Below are positions 32,860 to 43,309 of a DNA stretch of 64,000 nucleotides, piece after piece. The DNA comes from Hirsutella rhossiliensis. Taxonomy: Eukaryota; Ascomycota; Sordariomycetes; Hypocreales; Ophiocordycipitaceae. Made by a program: the position numbers and the translations under genes. The notes beneath the pieces are model-generated. The model was not told where the DNA came from. It worked only from the letters and a program-made list of their open reading frames with translations, and searched no databases. The stretch lies in contig NW_025408682.1 of assembly GCF_020360975.1 (NCBI RefSeq), positions 620,001 to 684,000 of the forward strand. Direction: 5' to 3'. The first letter of the stretch is position 1, and each line of letters opens with the position of its first letter.

Positions 32860-34860
32860 ATGAAGTCCTACAAAAGCTCAAGTGCAGACTCGGAGCAGGG
32901 GTCCATGACCGACGCCCATTGCAACACAACCGTCAAGAACATCACCTGGAGAGGCGTCAGTGTCACGGCGAAGGACCGCGAGACCAAGAAGATTGAGACA
33001 ATAGTCGACAACGTCGAGGGTTTTGTGCAAGCAGGTATGAACTGGCATGCTCTCTTTGCTTTCTGCCGTGGAAAGCTAACGTTAACGTATGCAATGAAGG
33101 CGAGATGTGTGCTCTCATGGGACCATCTGGATGCGGCAAGACAACTCTTCTGAAGGTATTAGCCAGACGGCTTCCAAATGGGAGCAACGTCAAGTCCACC
33201 GTCCTCGTCAATGGAAGTGAACTCTCTCCATCTACTTTTCGACAGATCACTTGCTTCGTCGAGCAGGAGGATTCTCTTGTTGGGGCACTCACAGTCAGAG
33301 AGACGCTGGATTTCTCTTCGCGTCTCGCAGGTACACGGTGTGTCGCCACTATGCTTCATTTTCGAAATCGTCAACTTATATTAATTCAATGCTAGTTTCC
33401 CGTCCCGGCGAGAACGTCTTCTTCGAATCGACGCCCTCCTGCACTCTTTCGGCCTTGCAGATCAAGCCAACACCATCATCGGCACGACAATGCGCAAAGG
33501 TATCTCTGGAGGACAGAAACGTCGCGTTGGCGTGGCCAGCCAACTCATCACCGGCCCCAAGATCCTATTTCTCGATGAGCCAACCAGTGGACTCGACTCA
33601 GCTGCTAGCTGGGAGATCGTAAGCTACCTCCGGAAGGTGGCGAGAGATAACAAGCTTATCGTTATATGCTCAATCCATCAACCTTCGACGGCAACATTTA
33701 ATCTATTTGACAGGTTGATCCTCTTATCCAAAGGCAAGACATATTATTTCGGTCCTGTAGACAGAGCCGTGTCGCACTTTGAGTCAATTGGTACACAAGT
33801 CCCGAACCGTATTAACCCGGCAGAATTTCTATTGGAGCTGATGAACATCGACTTCGTGAGCGATAAAACTATGGCGGCTCGGCGTCTCAACGAGCTTCAC
33901 GAATCGTGGAGAACTTCTCCGCAGTCTATAACGACTCACGACACGATCACAGCAATCGAAAAATCAGGCAGCGATCCTACGCTCGAATTAAGCGACAATG
34001 GCATACCGCCCAGCAAGACTAGTCGCTACCTTTCTCTCCTACACCGAGGCTTCATTAAAAGCTACCGCGACAGCATTGTCTATGCTATCCGCCTCATCAT
34101 GTACGCCGCCCTCGCCATCTTGATCGGTACGGTCTGGGTCCGACTCAGCTTGGCACAATCCTCCATCCAGCCACGTATAAACGCTCTCTTCTTCGGTTCT
34201 GCCTTCATGTCCTTCATGGCGGTCGCTTACGTGCCAGCATTCCTCGAAGACCGCCTCCAATACATTAAGGAACATCGAAATGGCCTCTATAGCCCTCTGG
34301 AATTCATCATCTCCAACTTTCTTATTGGCACGCCATATCTTTTTATCTTTTCAATTTCATTTTCTATTATATCTTATTGGCTTTCCAACTTCCAGCCGAC
34401 GGCAACTGCCTTCTTTACATATGTTATGTGGCTATTCCTCGAGCTACTAGCGGCAGAGTCACTTATCGTACTTATCGCCTCGATCATCCCGAGCTTTGTT
34501 ATTTCCCTTGCTTTTGTAGCCCTTGCCAACGGCCTCTGGATGGCGGTCAGCGGCTTTATGGTCCCGCCCACGGCCCTTAATGCCTTCTATAAGTATGTCT
34601 TCCAGTACTGGGACTACCAAAAGTACGTCTTCGAGGGCATGATGATCAGTCAGTTTTCAGATCGCGTCTATTCTTGTGGAGAGGGCTGTCGCTGTATGTA
34701 TGAGTCGCCACTCGCAGATCAGTGCTCGATTGCCGGACAGGCGGTCTTGGACCAGTACGGTTATGAGCCCGGCCATCTTGGGAAGAACGTAGGCATTATG
34801 ATTTCCATCATCTTTTGCTATCGTCTAGCGTCATGGATTATGCTGCAGTTTCGCGAATAA
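32860..34860 (+). CDS. ABCG half-transporter (WHITE/EPP family)
   Basis: Exons 32860-33034, 33100-33337 and 33396-34860 (introns of 65 and 58 nt) give 625 residues. The ATP-binding domain comes first, as in ABCG proteins: Walker A GPSGCGKTT (about residue 65), Q-loop region FVEQEDSLVG, signature ISGGQKRRVGVASQL, Walker B KILFLDEPTSGLDSA and the switch SIHQPS. The membrane domain follows from about residue 380, with six spans (LIMYAALAILIGTVWV, FFGSAFMSFMAVAYVP, FIFSISFSIISYW). A cysteine-rich loop (CGEGCRCMYESPLADQC) precedes the last span, as in other ABCG members. Half-transporters work as dimers to export lipids, metabolites or drugs. The third exon could only be joined by using the GTGTGT donor at 33338 rather than GTACAC at 33331. 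The partner and cargo are unknown. Confidence 0.93.
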
Positions 34861-35321
34861 ACGACCAGGGTTTTGCATCACAGCATGATTTGAGAGCTCG
34901 CAAGGAATGGGGATTTCGACGGCGACATGCTAAAGGATTAGATTTCCATCTACGCCGTCTTCGAAGATATATTACGTTATGAGCTATTCTAACTTGGTAG
35001 GGCGGCTAGGAGCGTAAACAAAAGAACAAAAGATCCTTTCATATGTTGTTAAGGGTTTCGAAGAGATGCTTAGTACTGGCTAGTATTGGTCTGGTGGTAA
35101 TAAGGTTTATAGTTCCAGGACATATTTTTCTATCAAACTGCATATACTAGGTATTCTATTTTGGTGAAAATCAGCTCATTCTCATATGCATTTTTTTCTG
35201 GTGACTTATCAGCGTCGACCCATTTTAGAGCTACATGAAGTGCGGTCTAATTCTTCCTACCAAGCCAGTTACCGGCTGCCTGGTGACAATTGAAATCCAT
35301 AGAAAGTACCGAAACTCATGT
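34861..35321. other. Intergenic region between convergent genes
   Basis: AT-rich 3' flanks of the ABCG gene and the M43 protease gene; nothing else is visible. Confidence 0.6.
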
Positions 35322-36300
35322 CTACCAAACTATGCGGACCAGTTTCCAGATCTTCCTCATACGGCTGATCTGGCCGCCTGTGAATTTCCGTCTGCAATCA
35401 CTGTCGTTCGTTCCGTCAGTTATCAATTAGTAAGGCACAATTACACCGGAAACTCACTCAGATGTGTAGCCCATATAGTTATCGATGGGGTCAAGGCCGA
35501 GCAAGTGAGGGCAACTGTTTCGGCCCTTGGGGCAGTCGCCCATGTTTTCTCGCACGTACTCGGCCTCAGCCGGTGTGTCGTCAATGTAGTCGCCGTGAGT
35601 TGCGTTACAGCCGCCTTTAAAGGTATGGAGTAGTCCGAACCAATGACCAACTTCGTGAATGGTTGTCTTGCCACTACTGAATGGTTCCTTGCCGCCTGGT
35701 GTGGTGTCCGAACCCATTCTGCAGCCATCTAAGATGAACTCGGTGGAAAACTGATCGATTGCACCAGGCATGCCGGGGAAGCTGCATTCTCCTCCGTACA
35801 TCCTCGGCATATAGTATAAATTAAGTGAGCGATAGTCGCCCTTGCGGATCTTTCCATAGAACGCTGTCAAGGGATCGGGGGGTCCGCCAAAATTTGGGGG
35901 AGACGTGATGTTTCTCTCTGTGCCTTTGAGGATGAAGTGGATATTACTTTGAGCAAAGCCATCGTTAAGCACTTCCATCTGCCTCTGAATAATGGTGTCC
36001 TGTACAAAGAGTTAGAATATCGATTAATACGCCCAATAAAGCAAATATAGTCACATTCAGCCAGCCACCTTCGTATGTCTTGTTATCGGCGAAAACGTGG
36101 ATGTAGGTGTCTACGTTGATTATTTCATCCACTTGGCGTCTTCCGATCGAGCCCCAAGCATAAATGTATTGGTGAATGGCTACCAGCTTCTCGCTCGGAT
36201 CGTTGGCGCTGCAAGCCAAGTCCGACTCAGATGGACGAATAGAATCGGTAAACGCCACAGCGACCATGGCAAAAATGCAAAGAGACAATAGGTAAGACAT
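35322..36300 (-). CDS. Secreted M43 (pappalysin-type) zinc metalloprotease
   Basis: The exons (minus) are 36055-36300, 35458-35999 and 35322-35400, with introns of 55 and 57 nt. The protein is 288 residues. A signal peptide is clear (MSYLLSLCIFAMVAVAF, cleavage near residue 17-20). The catalytic domain has the extended zinc site HEVGHWFGLLH (H-E-x-x-H-x-x-G-x-x-H) and, 50-60 residues on, the Met-turn NYMGYTSD. It ends in the usual C-terminal helix (RRKFTGGQISRMRKIW). Conserved cysteines fit disulfides (CSFPG, GCRMG, CNATHGDYIDDTPAE, CPKGRNSCP). Such fungal enzymes are secreted endopeptidases; in insect- or nematode-associated fungi they are often expanded, but no host role can be read from the sequence. 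The third exon completes the domain and is easily missed. Confidence 0.93.
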
Positions 36301-37374
36301 GGTGGAGGTATCACTTCGTTCTCAAACTGATACCCTGGCGTTCATGATGTTTATATTTTGGCACCTGCAAGATAGCACGTGTTGGCATCTGGCTGCCGGT
36401 TTGCCATCTTCGTATCCGATCATGCCTATATTGGAGCAGCATCGTATGACTTTAGACTTTAATTCAGGGCGCAAATCGTACGTAACACGATCAAGTGCTA
36501 GAAATGCAGTGCAAGTAATACTGTGAGAATGAGGGTTCGGAGATTTGCCTGATGGGGCACAGGTACAGGGATCATGTGGATTAGAAGGTAAGGGCAGCAA
36601 AAGAGAGGCCCTGGTTACGTATTATGCATTGATTAATGAAGCTGATATGATGTATGGATGCGTGTCGGTAACAGCCGTGCAGCAGCTACACCCGTGGAGC
36701 AGGCATAAGGCAGGGATAGGGGCGGAGGCCTCGTATAGAGACCCCTTTACAGAAGACTCGAACCTCCTATGATATAAATATAAACATCGCTTAAGTGATA
36801 GGGCATTAATCTTATTAATGGCCTTCTTTTCAAGCCGGTATATAAGGCACAGTAAGATAGGGGAGACTTCATATAAATATAGCCCTATTCCCCCTTGGGT
36901 AGTAATTAAATATATATCGTTATTTCGGTGTATTACCTGGCAGCCCTGTACTTTTATAGTTGCTCCTAAACGCCTTTTTAAGAGCACGTACAAGGATTAT
37001 TTATATGGCCAGGTTTTTACGGTTGGAGGACTGAAGTCTTGGTAGATAGATGTGAAAGAGATGTCTTCCCACTTTACAATTTGTCTCGGATCGCCTGAGG
37101 TTGAGCAACTCTGCAATGTTCATAGATGACGACAGATATTAATGGTCCCGGGAATGATAAGTAGGCCCGATGATACAGTTTCAGCCCTTTATATGAACAA
37201 AAATAAAACCGGTGCACAGGCGGCAGCGACTGCTACGAGTCTCTTAGCCTCAACATGACAAACTGCGGCGGCTGATCCCAAATTAACCACGATTTTTGTC
37301 TCGAAAACCAGTGGGACAGCTCTAAGCAGAGCTCAACGTCAAAGTAGAATAATAATTTATATATAAAGAGTCGC
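36301..37374. other. Protease promoter and AT-rich border of the repeat island
   Basis: No supported gene. From about 36,775 the sequence becomes AT-rich but still has CA and TG dinucleotides, so it is not RIP-saturated. The strong depletion starts at the D repeat at about 37,375. Confidence 0.5.
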
Positions 37375-38383
37375 ATTATATAGTTAGCCATTCTACCGAA
37401 TAATTAGCTTCTAGAAAAATAGATATCTAGAAGTTTAAACCTTACTCTTAACCTATGCAACTTTAGCCGCTAGTAGTAAAGGGTTAAAAGGCAGCCTTCC
37501 GATCGCCTAAAAATAATAAATCTAGACTAGCTAACTATCGTTTAAGGGCAAACGAATTAGCGGTATAAATATAGGCCGGAGAGCGCATAGAGGAGAATAG
37601 CGATATTAAAATATAAGTACTACCGGGTACCTAGCTTTCTACGATAGTCGTGCTAAGAGAGGGTATTATACGTAGAAAAAAACCACTTACTAGCGAGTAT
37701 ACCTATAGCGATTCCTTAATATAGGCATTAAGGTATATTAATCGAGCGGCCGACTTAGGGTTAATAGATAGAGTTAATTAAAATACCCCGCGGATCTCTT
37801 TAGTAAAATAAAATAAATACTCCTACTTTAAAAGTAAGAATACTATAAGGCTATTAAGATATAAAGCTATAGTTTCGATACCTATATTTAGTATAAAAGG
37901 GGCGTTAGCCTTAAGATTATATTTAGAAAGTCAATAGTAATTATTAGACTATAGACTTAATCTAATAATATCTAGCCTTTCTCTTTTATTTTATACCTAC
38001 TAGCTAATCTTTTAGCTTTTTAATTTAAAGTAAGAATATCTTTATTTATCTAAAAAAAGCTAAGGGTATTAACTTAAATACTAGCGTAGTAAGATAAAGC
38101 TTTAATAGGCCTATAAGGATAATAGATCCTTTTATCTAAGCTTTTTAGTTTTTAAGCTACTATAATTACCTAAGTACTATCTTTAGAGAGCTAAGGTAGT
38201 CCTTTAAAGTATAATTATACTATTAAATCGAATATTATAAGCGATATTATAGTAGTTATATTTACTAGCTTATCTATAATTATATTTAACCTTTTTATAA
38301 AAAGGTCTATATAACTTATTAATAGCGACTTATTAATAGTAAGAAATTGCCTTAAATAATAAGAGTAGGCGCCGCGTATCCTA
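37375..38383. repeat. RIP-mutated repeat D, first copy (about 1,009 bp)
   Basis: It begins ATTATATAGTTAGC and ends GCGCCGCGTATCCTA. The second copy starts 3 bp downstream and is interrupted by element A. The two copies are clearly alignable over their full length and differ mainly by C/T and G/A changes. No terminal inverted repeats and no open frame are visible. It may be a long solo-LTR tandem or a degenerate element of unknown class. Confidence 0.75.
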
Positions 38384-38386
38384 TAT

Positions 38387-38468
38387 ATTATATAGTTAGC
38401 TATTCTATTAAATAATTAGCTTCTAAAAGAATAAATATCTAGAAGTTTAAACCTTACTTTTAACTTAT
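38387..38468. repeat. Repeat D, second copy, left part (before the element A insertion)
   Basis: These 82 bp match the first 80 or so bp of the first copy and end in CTTAT, which is repeated on the far side of element A at 56848-56852. Confidence 0.75.
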
Positions 38469-38725
38469 TATAAGAGCGCTACTAGGAGGTACGGGCTAAT
38501 AAAGCACTCGGGTACGTAGTACTAATATATCGGTAGGGTATTAGCAGGGAATCGTGCCTACCCCGCTCGCATATTATAGACCACTCGCTACTCCGACCGA
38601 AGAGGAGAAATCCCTCTTCTCGTAAGCTTTAGTCTTACGACGAGGAGAATATAATATATATAGCGTAGTACCTCTAGCTATCTCTACTACCTAACTAATC
38701 GTACCGTAATACGTATTCCCTTATA
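38469..38725 (+). repeat. 5' LTR of element A
   Basis: 257 bp, starts TATAAGAGCG (ancestral TG...) and ends CCCTTATA (ancestral ...CA). It aligns end to end with 56591-56847; differences are C/T and G/A type. Confidence 0.9.
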
Positions 38726-38779
38726 ATTTCTAAAGCTTCCCTTTTTAGTTACCTAGTAGAGATAGCTACTTAGAGAAGA

Positions 38780-41518
38780 CTACGTAACGCTCCTATAGCG
38801 CGACGTAGTAGTTAACTAGTCGAGGCCTCTTCGTTACGTATATCGAGTATCTACTTAGGAGACGAAGAATAGGAAGATATATCCTCGGAATAGACCCCTA
38901 CTACGGACGGCGTTATAACTATATCGAAGATATCGCTACCCGTAGGCGTAAGATAACCGTCTCGTAAGGAAAAGCTTATAGCCCTATAAGCGCGCGTTAA
39001 GGAGCTAGAGGAGACGAAACGCTTATAAGATCGCGTTGCATAATTAGAGGAGGAAATTACTAAACGCGCCGGTGCTATCGCTATCCGTTCGGGGAAGCGT
39101 CGATAGTCCTACTCCCTTAAATCGGACGGCAGTCGCGGTAGCGAGGTTAAGATTAAAAATATCGCTTAATTATCCTAACCTACTAATACACGGAAACGTC
39201 TAGACTAGACTTACGATCTAGAGGACGCCTTTAGGGCAGCGCCTAGACGCTTTCGTCGCGACGAAACGAAGATCCTCTACGCGGTAGATTATATATATAG
39301 CGACTATAAAGCGAGATAGCGCCGATACCTTAAAGAATAGACGCCGATTAACCGAACTAAATATAGTATAGATTAGGTATACTTTAAGGAATAAATACTC
39401 GTCTTAATTAAGGATACTACGAATAAGGAGATATTATTAGCGACGTAATTAAAGGAGGCTCGCTAACGAGAAGGCTAGTCCCCCCTAGAGTTTAGCTTAT
39501 ACCTTAACTCCTTAGAGAGGCATTTCGAACGCCTATCGGAAAAGGCGCGTACTCTTACGTTTTTCGCTAAGCTAGAGCTATAACTTCGGGACTAAATTAA
39601 CCTTTATTTAACACCTATCTATACCTACTAACGGGAAGAGCTTATATAAGTCGCCTAACGATATTAGGATACTACTACTAATAAGAGGCGACGTACTAAT
39701 ACTACTTCTACCCCTAGAGGAACCGGGAATAGAAGTAGTGCTATACCCTAAGGCGGTACGTATAGGGGAAGGAATTAGAGAGGCCGATAAGCTAGGCCGA
39801 ATCGTTAAGGAAATACTACCGATTCGACCGATAACTAGTAAGCTAGCGATATACCTACTAGGGGCCGAACTAAGGGATGTTATCGAGGAAGAGGATCTTC
39901 TACTTAATCGGGAATTATATATTTCTAATATAATAAGCCGGGACACCTATCTATAAAATATACTAATTCTCTAAAGGTAGAAACCCTAGCGAAGACTCTT
40001 AGACTCGATACCGTAAAATAAGGAAAAGGTAAGATATCGGGGTAAACGCCTCTCCCTTAGTAAACTTAATACCTATAGGATAGTTACTTAAAACTCCTAT
40101 AACGATATTAGGGCGAAACCCTACTAAAGTCCCCGTGCACTTAGATACTTACGGTACTATTAACCTCGTAGACGTATACTTTACCCGATAGTAGGGATTA
40201 CTATAAGTAGCGCTATTATACCCTAAGTTATTAGGGCTTAATAATAGTAGGGCAAAGGAGTATAGAGTATAGTTAGTGCCGCTCTAAATAATAGATATAA
40301 GGGGCACTAAAAAGATAATTACTTATTTCTATATCGGTACCGATAAGTTAACGCTAAACGATCGGGTACTAATCCTTTTATTAGTTATTACCTTAAAGGA
40401 TAAACGTATCTATATTATCCTATAGAAACGATAGTAGTAGTTTAAGTATTAACTAAGCAGCGAAACCCTATAGAATCCCCGTAGATTCCTTTAAGAATAT
40501 AGGAATAAAGTAAGGGTATATATAATAGCGCTTAATCCTAAGCTAATCCCGCTACTAGATAAAGATAAAGATAAAGGGATTTTATAGGAAGAATAGGCCG
40601 AAATCCTACCGACTCTCTACCGGTTTAAAGATACCTTCTCGGCTAATAAATCCGATTTATTACTAGCTAGAAAGGGAACGGATTACTTAATTAATTTAAT
40701 CTTTAATACGGAACCTCCTTATAGACCGATTTACCCTCTATCGTAAAGGGAACTCTAAGTATTACGCGACTAGATCTAAGACGCGATAAAAAGGAAAATA
40801 ATCTAGGAGTTAAAGAGCCTAGCCGGGGCGCCTATCCTTTTCGTTCTAAAAAAGGATAGTACCTTACGGCTATATATAGACTACTAAGGACTTAACCGGG
40901 TTACGTAAAAGAATCGGTACCCTTTACCCCTTATTTTAGAGATTATTAACCGCTATTAAGGAGCTAAGTATTTTTCTAAGATTAATATACGGAATATATA
41001 TTAACGTATTCGAATTTAGGAAGGAGATAAATAGAAGACCGCTTTCTAAACGCGTTATAGATATTTCGAATACTTAGTAATGCCCTTTAGACTTACTAAC
41101 GTACTAACTACGTTTTAGAGCTATATCTATTAGGCGCTCGAGGGGCTCGTAGATATAATCTACGTAGTCTACCTCGACGATATCCTTATATACTTTAAAA
41201 CGAGAGAAGAATATACTAAATACTTAGGATAAGTAATAGAAAGGCTAAGGGCTATAGAGCTCTATATAAAACCATCGAAGTATATCTTCTATTAATAGTT
41301 AGTCGAGTTCCTTAGGTTTATATTATCTATCGATAAGGTATCGATAGACCCTCGACGGGTAGAGGCAATAGCTTAATAGCCTAAACCTATAACCTACTAT
41401 AATATTTAGGTTTTCCTTAGGTTCTATAATTTTTACCGACGATTTATATATAGGTACTTAGGAGTTATAGCGCCCTTAACGGTATTGCTAAAGGGGAGTA
41501 AGAATAGGAAGAAGCTAG
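38780..41518 (+). pseudogene. Element A gag and pol, first part (gag, protease, reverse transcriptase)
   Basis: Frames are readable only if TAA/TAG are treated as former Gln/Trp codons. Protease-like sequence with LIDT...INLVD lies near 40,130-40,230. Reverse transcriptase spans about 40,600-41,450, including FEYLVMPFRLTN and the intact active-site motif YLDD at 41170-41181. The frame is cut at 41518 by element B, directly after the start of the RNase H linker (PLTVLLKGSKN), and resumes after 48495. Confidence 0.85.
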
Positions 41519-41523
41519 GGAGT
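41519..41523. repeat. Target site duplication GGAGT of element B (left)
   Basis: The same GGAGT is found at 48491-48495 directly after the right LTR. Confidence 0.85.
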
Positions 41524-41709
41524 TATTACGGAGTAAGCAGAGGCGTGCGCGTAGGTGCCGTCCGTAGGATAATGTTAATAAGCTATACAGAGCTCTTCTA
41601 TGCGCGGCTGGCCCGCCCCTATACTTACGGGATCCGGCCCTCCGCACGTAACTACACGGCTTAGGCCGCGGCCTAAGCCCATCACCTATAATAGTTAAAG
41701 ACTCTTATA
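41524..41709 (-). repeat. 3' LTR of element B
   Basis: 186 bp starting TATTACGGAGTAAGC on the plus strand; nearly identical to 48305-48490. Confidence 0.9.
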
Positions 41710-42151
41710 TAATGCCCTCCCTCGAGCGCGGCGTAGTGCTGCCCTATTAACGGCTCCCGCATAATTAGGCCCGTGCCGCGGGCTCTTCCCTGCCCTTTCC
41801 TATTAATAGGGCCGGCCCTACTAGCCCTATTATCCCCGCGCCCGTTAGCCCGGGCAGCCGGGACCCGGCTCTATACTCGTCGGCCGGCTAGCCGTTTAAA
41901 TAGGGGCGTAACCTATTATATGCGCCCCTAGGTGGCCGGCGGCTAGTCTAGACCTACGTAAGCCTTAGGTTGCCCGTCCCCTCTGCCTTAGGCAGCATCC
42001 TCTACTAAGGGGTATATAAGGCGGCATCCCCCCCTTCCCCCTTCCCTTCCTTCTCTCCCTTCTTTAACCATAGTAGTAGTATTAATAGGTAAGTTCCGCT
42101 CTACCTAGGGCGTTAGTCCGTTCCTAGCTATACGGGCCGCTCTATTAACGT

Positions 42152-43168
42152 ATGCTCGTAGTAGCAGCGGTAGCAGCAATAATAGCCCTAATAACAACAA
42201 TAACTCTAACTAGTAAGTTCCGCGCCTTATAGAGCGGGAGGCCGTATTCCGTCGTGCTAACTTCCGCGATAGATATATCCGCCTCTCCCTCTCCTACCTC
42301 CTCTTTCTCGGAGCGTGCGGAGTCGTTCGTCGACGCCGTGCTGGCCGCGGCCGACGACGACTCCGCCGCTACCGCCGCTCCTACCCGCGCCGCTGCCACC
42401 GCTCCCACCGCCGCCGCCGCCGCCTCTACTACGCTATTCGCTCACGTCGCCCCTTAGGGTAACGACGCCGTCCCCGCCGCTACCCGTAACGCCCGGCCCC
42501 TCGGCCCCCGCCTCCGTCTCCGCTACCCCCGTAAGTCCGCAGTTAGGCAAGCGTAATAGACGTTGTCCGCTAACCTCCTATAGTATAAGCGCTAAGTGCA
42601 GGCCGGCGCCGCCCGCTCGGCCCCCTATGTGCGTTATGCGTCGCAGGAGCTCGACTGCTCCGACTAGGCCGGGCGCCGCCGCGGCGGCAGCTGCTACTAG
42701 TGCGCGCGAGCCGGCCGCGCCTATGAGGCGGCGCCTCCCGTCCTGCTCGCTGCGGCGTCGGCTTAGAAGGCCGGCTCGTATAGGCAGGCGCGGGGGGCTG
42801 CTAAGAAGCGCCTTACCGCCGCCGCCGCCGCCTACCGTAACCTCCGCGCCCTCGAGCGATAGGGCCTTATGCCTAAGTAAGTCCTACTCCTCCGCTCCCT
42901 TATTTCCGCCTCTAACGTACCCGGCGCTAGGGACACTGCCTCCGTCGCCCTATCGGCGGTCCCCTTGGCCGTGCCCGCCTCCGCTACCGCCGCTGCCCCT
43001 GCCGCCGCCGCTAGCCGCCCCTCTGCCCCCGGCCGCCGCCGCCGACTAGCTTGCGGGCTTAGAGGGCCGCCTTAGCGCCTAGAGACCGCCGCCGCCGCTA
43101 ATAAGAAGGAGGAGGCCGACGAGGACGACGATAACGAAGATAATAATAATAATAACGATAAGGAATAG
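42152..43168 (+). pseudogene. Antisense accessory ORF of element B (about 339 codons, RIP-damaged)
   Basis: This is a plus-strand frame from an ATG (MLVVAAVAAIIALIT) to a TAG at 43166, antisense to the B gag-pol direction and placed between its chromodomain and 3' LTR. About a dozen in-frame stops are all TAA or TAG, as expected from RIP of CAA/CAG/TGG; no frameshift is needed. The product would be Ala/Arg-rich, with a short Cys motif near 42,690-42,730 (C-x2-C-x6-C if the Tyr codon there was Cys) and a strongly acidic tail (EEADEDDDNED). The Cys motif recalls fungal proteins of unknown function such as DUF3716, but that is speculation. Some of the length may reflect CG-rich composition. Confidence 0.6.
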
Positions 43169-43309
43169 GCCCGGGTAGTCTAGGGGCTTCGCCTTATAAT
43201 AAACGCTATTTTTATCTCCGCCTATACTATTGCGCTTATATTGCCTATATTGCCGTGACTGCCCCCTCCGCTATGCCTACTTCGTGGTCCTAGCCCGGGC
43301 TGCTGTTAG

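Noticed and set aside
33331..33395. GTACAC donor for the second ABCG intron
   Set aside because: It leaves exon 3 out of frame with the conserved segment before ISGGQ; the GTGTGT donor at 33338 restores it.
37375..38383. Repeat D as a DNA transposon with terminal inverted repeats
   Set aside because: The ends (ATTATATAG... and ...GTATCCTA) are not inverted copies of each other and no transposase frame is visible.
42315..43049. 245-codon Pro/Arg-rich plus-strand frame in element B
   Set aside because: It is in a different frame from the coherent antisense ORF and is a product of CG-rich repeats (poly-Pro from CCG/CCT runs).
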